Position numbers and translations under genes: made by a program. From an uncultured Muribaculaceae bacterium (GTDB lineage: Bacteria; Bacteroidota; Bacteroidia; Bacteroidales; Muribaculaceae): 64,000 bases of DNA. This document shows positions 61,618-64,000 of the stretch, piece after piece. Positions within the stretch are counted from its first letter, which is position 1; each line of letters begins with the position of its first letter. Where the stretch lies: NCBI GenBank assembly GCA_910578385.1, contig CAJTQV010000011.1:46648-110647 (forward strand), in the 5' to 3' direction. The notes below the pieces were generated by a model. The model was not told the DNA's origin, ran no database searches, and saw only the letters and a program-made list of their open reading frames with translations.

Positions 61618-63405
61618 ATGAAACACCGCACATTGGCATACCTATCATGCTGCATAATCGGGCTGATTGGCCTGATCACGCTGTCATGTAGCCGCCAACC
61701 CGACGCCCGTCTGCTGCGTGCCGAGTCGATGATGAGCGACTCGCTGCCACAGGCACGCGCCATACTCGACAGCATCGACCGCACCTCGCTCAGCGAGGCC
61801 GACCGCAACCTCCGCGACCTATTGGCAATAAAGGCCGCAGACAAGGCCTATGTGAAGCATACAGCCGACAGCACCATCCTCCGGGTGGCGGACTACTACG
61901 GGCATCACCAATCCTCGGGCCGCTACCCCGAAGCCCTATACTACGCCGGCCGCGTCTACTCCGACCTCGGCGACTACCCGACAGCACTGAAATATTTTCA
62001 AGATGCTCTCGATGAGGTTGTGGAATACGAGCAGGATACATATGCGCGGCAGCTCGAAATATCAATTCTGAGTCAGACCGGACGCTTGTTAAACACGCTT
62101 AGACTTCACAAGGAGGCCGTTCCTTACCTAAGAAAGAGTATCGCAATCAGCAGACATCTTAAAGATACGCTTGCTGTCATATACGATACAGAATTATTGG
62201 GAGCTGTCACTATGCATCTTGAAAAATATCCCGAGGCAAAAAAATTGTTCAGAAACGCATTGAAATTGTCTGAACGATATCCTGACCTTGCAGCGCGCCA
62301 ACGTATGTACATTGCAGTAGCAGATTTGAGCCAGGATAGTATCAGCAGGGCTGTCGATGAAATAAGAGGCGTTCCAGAACAGTTTCCGGATTCAGAGAAA
62401 CCTATAGTCCTGGCATATGCCGCCAGGATATATCATAGTGCTGGAATTGTTGATACGGCCAGGATCTATGCCAAAGAACTATTAAAACAAGGAAGGTCGT
62501 CACATTGCAAGACTGGTTACGCAATCCTGTTGTCAAGAACAGGAATTGAAACATTGTCAAGCGACACCATATCTGATTACATAGAAAAATATACCGCAGA
62601 TGTGGAGAACACATTGAAACGCAATGGAAACGTGTCCGCAATAATGCAGAACTCACTGTATAACTATACACTGAAAGAACGGGAAAAAGCCAAAGCGGAA
62701 AACCGCGCGAATTTAATGAAATTCTGGGCTGTCATTGTAACCTTCCTGCTCTTCACATTAGGTATTGTCCTGCTCTGGCTTAAGAATAAGAACAGCAGAC
62801 AATACATTTCCTTGCTCAAATACCGAGAAATAATCTCAGAGTTGCTTGCACAATCGGAGTACACTAAAAAAAGGAATATAAATATACCGCAGCCGGACAG
62901 ACAAGATCGGGTGGTCAAGACAACAGATGAGCCAGCAGCAGATATTGACACCTCCGGCTTATTGTACCCGGAAAAGTCCGATCTCAATAGTCTAAGAGAC
63001 TCACTTATAGCAAATCTTGAACGTCTGCTTCAAGAAACTCCCACCCGGCAACATATTCCGGAGAGTATAATCTCCTCTGATGCGTACTGCAGAATGAGGG
63101 CGCGCTTGGAATCAGAACAAATAATACCAGACAATGACTTTTTGTGGGACGATATTGAAGAGGTCGTGTTATCTGTAAATAAGGATTTCAAAAGAAGATT
63201 CCAGGTCCTCGTAGGAAATAAATTCAAGATTACAGATTATCGTGTCGCACTTATGATAAAATGTGGTCTCTCTACAGCCGAGATGAGAATACTTGTGCCG
63301 ATGAGCAAAGGTGGTGTGTCATCGAAAAGGATACGGCTGGGAGAGAAGGCATTTGATAAGAAACTGCCGACAAATGTAATAGACAGGCTGATTCAGCTTC
63401 TTTAA
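61618..63405 (+). CDS. Membrane-bound TPR regulator with C-terminal helix-turn-helix
   Basis: A 595-residue protein with a lipoprotein-type signal (LIGLITLSCSR). TPR helices fill residues about 30-340 (ALYYAGRVYSDLGDYPTALKYF). One transmembrane helix lies near residue 375 (FWAVIVTFLLFTLGIVLLWL). A coiled segment and a C-terminal domain (about residues 500-595) follow, with an HTH-like pattern (VALMIKCGLSTAEMRILVPM, then VSSKRIRLGEKAF). It is the same design as many Bacteroidetes one-protein sensors. Base composition changes abruptly near 61990: the first 125 codons are GC-rich like the neighbours, the rest AT-rich. It is upstream of a small exported protein gene, a possible target. Confidence 0.8.
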   Translation: MKHRTLAYLSCCIIGLIGLITLSCSRQPDARLLRAESMMSDSLPQARAILDSIDRTSLSEADRNLRDLLAIKAADKAYVKHTADSTILRVADYYGHHQSSGRYPEALYYAGRVYSDLGDYPTALKYFQDALDEVVEYEQDTYARQLEISILSQTGRLLNTLRLHKEAVPYLRKSIAISRHLKDTLAVIYDTELLGAVTMHLEKYPEAKKLFRNALKLSERYPDLAARQRMYIAVADLSQDSISRAVDEIRGVPEQFPDSEKPIVLAYAARIYHSAGIVDTARIYAKELLKQGRSSHCKTGYAILLSRTGIETLSSDTISDYIEKYTADVENTLKRNGNVSAIMQNSLYNYTLKEREKAKAENRANLMKFWAVIVTFLLFTLGIVLLWLKNKNSRQYISLLKYREIISELLAQSEYTKKRNINIPQPDRQDRVVKTTDEPAADIDTSGLLYPEKSDLNSLRDSLIANLERLLQETPTRQHIPESIISSDAYCRMRARLESEQIIPDNDFLWDDIEEVVLSVNKDFKRRFQVLVGNKFKITDYRVALMIKCGLSTAEMRILVPMSKGGVSSKRIRLGEKAFDKKLPTNVIDRLIQLL

Positions 63406-63464
63406 CGTAGTATGTCAGCCAACAACCATTCTTGCGTATTCCTTGATTATCAATATATTGTAAA

Positions 63465-63483
63465 GTGCGCACCAAACGCGCAC
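63465..63483 (+). terminator. Weak hairpin after the TPR/HTH regulator
   Basis: GTGCGC (63465-63470) pairs with GCGCAC (63478-63483) and is followed by CATAATTTTTG. It overlaps the upstream edge of the next promoter. Confidence 0.35.
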
Positions 63484-63490
63484 CATAATT

Positions 63491-63522
63491 TTTGAGTTTT
63501 TGAGGCTAAAATCATAATTTTG
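63491..63522 (+). promoter_or_regulatory. Promoter of the right-edge gene
   Basis: TTTG (63491-63494), a 20-nt spacer and TAATTTTG (63515-63522), full consensus. The leader is about 115 nt. Confidence 0.8.
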
Positions 63523-63642
63523 CCGCAGTTATCGTGTGAGTCCTTTGAAAGAACATGACGCATTCTAAAATTCCGTAGTTGACGGCATGCTTGAAATTCT
63601 CTTAAGGGTACACACAAAGTTAAACCTTAAAAGCGAGATATA

Positions 63643-64000
63643 ATGAAACAATTTCCAAAAAAGTGTATTACTGCGTCCATGCTGATATGGCTTGCCTGCG
63701 GGGTATCAGCTGCGAATTTCGGGTCCTACGGTGTAACGCTGAATCCAATACCTATGACAGGTGCGGGATTCATTACCGAGGAAGATGACCTTCCCGGAAG
63801 AAGAACTCCGTCACAGAAAGTCCAGTGTACCATCGACGCGACAGCGGGCATCCAGTTCGTCGGGATGGAGAAGCCGGAAATCCTGACGTTCGAGATTTAC
63901 GACCTCTCTGGCGCATGCGTGGCCGTGTTCGGTGACGAAGACTCATTCCTCGACTTCCTCTTCGCGCAGTCGGGCGAATACCAGATCCGCCTCGTCACCG
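63643..64000 (+). CDS. Small exported protein, DUF3244-like (partial at right edge)
   Basis: The first 119 codons are present; the frame runs off the window. A signal peptide (ITASMLIWLACGVSAAN) is followed by a beta-rich domain with strands such as LTFEIYDLSGACVAVFG and SGEYQIRLVT. This is the pattern of small secreted DUF3244-type proteins or of a sorting-type C-terminal domain. It has its own promoter and lies directly behind a membrane TPR/HTH regulator, which may control it. Without the remainder the family call is tentative. Confidence 0.5.
   Translation, partial: MKQFPKKCITASMLIWLACGVSAANFGSYGVTLNPIPMTGAGFITEEDDLPGRRTPSQKVQCTIDATAGIQFVGMEKPEILTFEIYDLSGACVAVFGDEDSFLDFLFAQSGEYQIRLVT

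Overview
The window looks like chromosomal DNA of a Bacteroidales bacterium, most likely a gut Muribaculaceae-type organism. The family level is inference from gene content. The evidence for Bacteroidales is consistent: promoters of the form TTTG/TTG - 19 to 21 nt - TAnnTTTG, type V (Mfa/Fim) fimbrial lipoproteins, very large surface proteins with type IX secretion (T9SS) sorting tails, GLUG-repeat lipoproteins, DUF1573, DUF3575 and DUF3868 proteins, and membrane-bound TPR regulators. No rRNA, tRNA or CRISPR array was seen.

Layout. 0.3-5.4 kb (minus strand): UbiA-like prenyltransferase, HAD phosphatase, C69 dipeptidase and POT peptide transporter, probably one or two transcription units. 5.5-8.2 kb (minus): NADH dehydrogenase 2, a two-META-domain lipoprotein and an Hsp15-like S4 protein. 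8.4-13.8 kb: GNAT and acyltransferase genes, a TPR protein, ribosomal protein L25/Ctc and peptidyl-tRNA hydrolase. 13.8-14.8 kb: an AT-rich PIN-domain toxin-antitoxin pair with repeats upstream. 14.8-22.5 kb: AddB-like nuclease divergent from DNA polymerase III delta-prime, then a sugar nucleotidyltransferase, galE and a GH13 enzyme.

23-46.5 kb (all minus) is the notable accessory region. A type V fimbrial operon starts at a near-perfect promoter at 40.13-40.16 kb and runs DUF3575, DUF3868/OmpA, Mfa1-type pilin, Mfa2-type anchor, a second Mfa1-like subunit, a third fimbrillin-like lipoprotein, a 2335-residue adhesin with a T9SS tail, DUF1573 and a TlpA-like thioredoxin lipoprotein. A 344-bp transposon-like element with 33-bp terminal inverted repeats sits inside this operon. 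Upstream lie two GLUG lipoproteins; one carries a helical, Gly/Ala-rich hydrophobic insert resembling a pore-former hairpin. Above them is a membrane-bound AraC regulator next to a tandem direct repeat placed like an AraC operator.

46.6-51.8 kb: the AraC regulator, an AAA-ATPase gene lacking its usual 3-prime nuclease half, and an AT-rich Eco47II/Sau96I-type (GGNCC) restriction-modification pair whose methyltransferase has an N-terminal helix-turn-helix. 51.9-64 kb: trmD, a MATE exporter, a 1.5-kresidue surface protein with three choice-of-anchor-J-like domains, a gene remnant, a nitroreductase, an exported C1 aminopeptidase, a TPR/HTH membrane regulator with mosaic base composition, and the start of a small exported protein cut by the window edge. 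Telomere-like TTAGGNN heptamer arrays abut two stop codons and one start codon, and 9-bp ACTTATRGG-type repeats occur twice.
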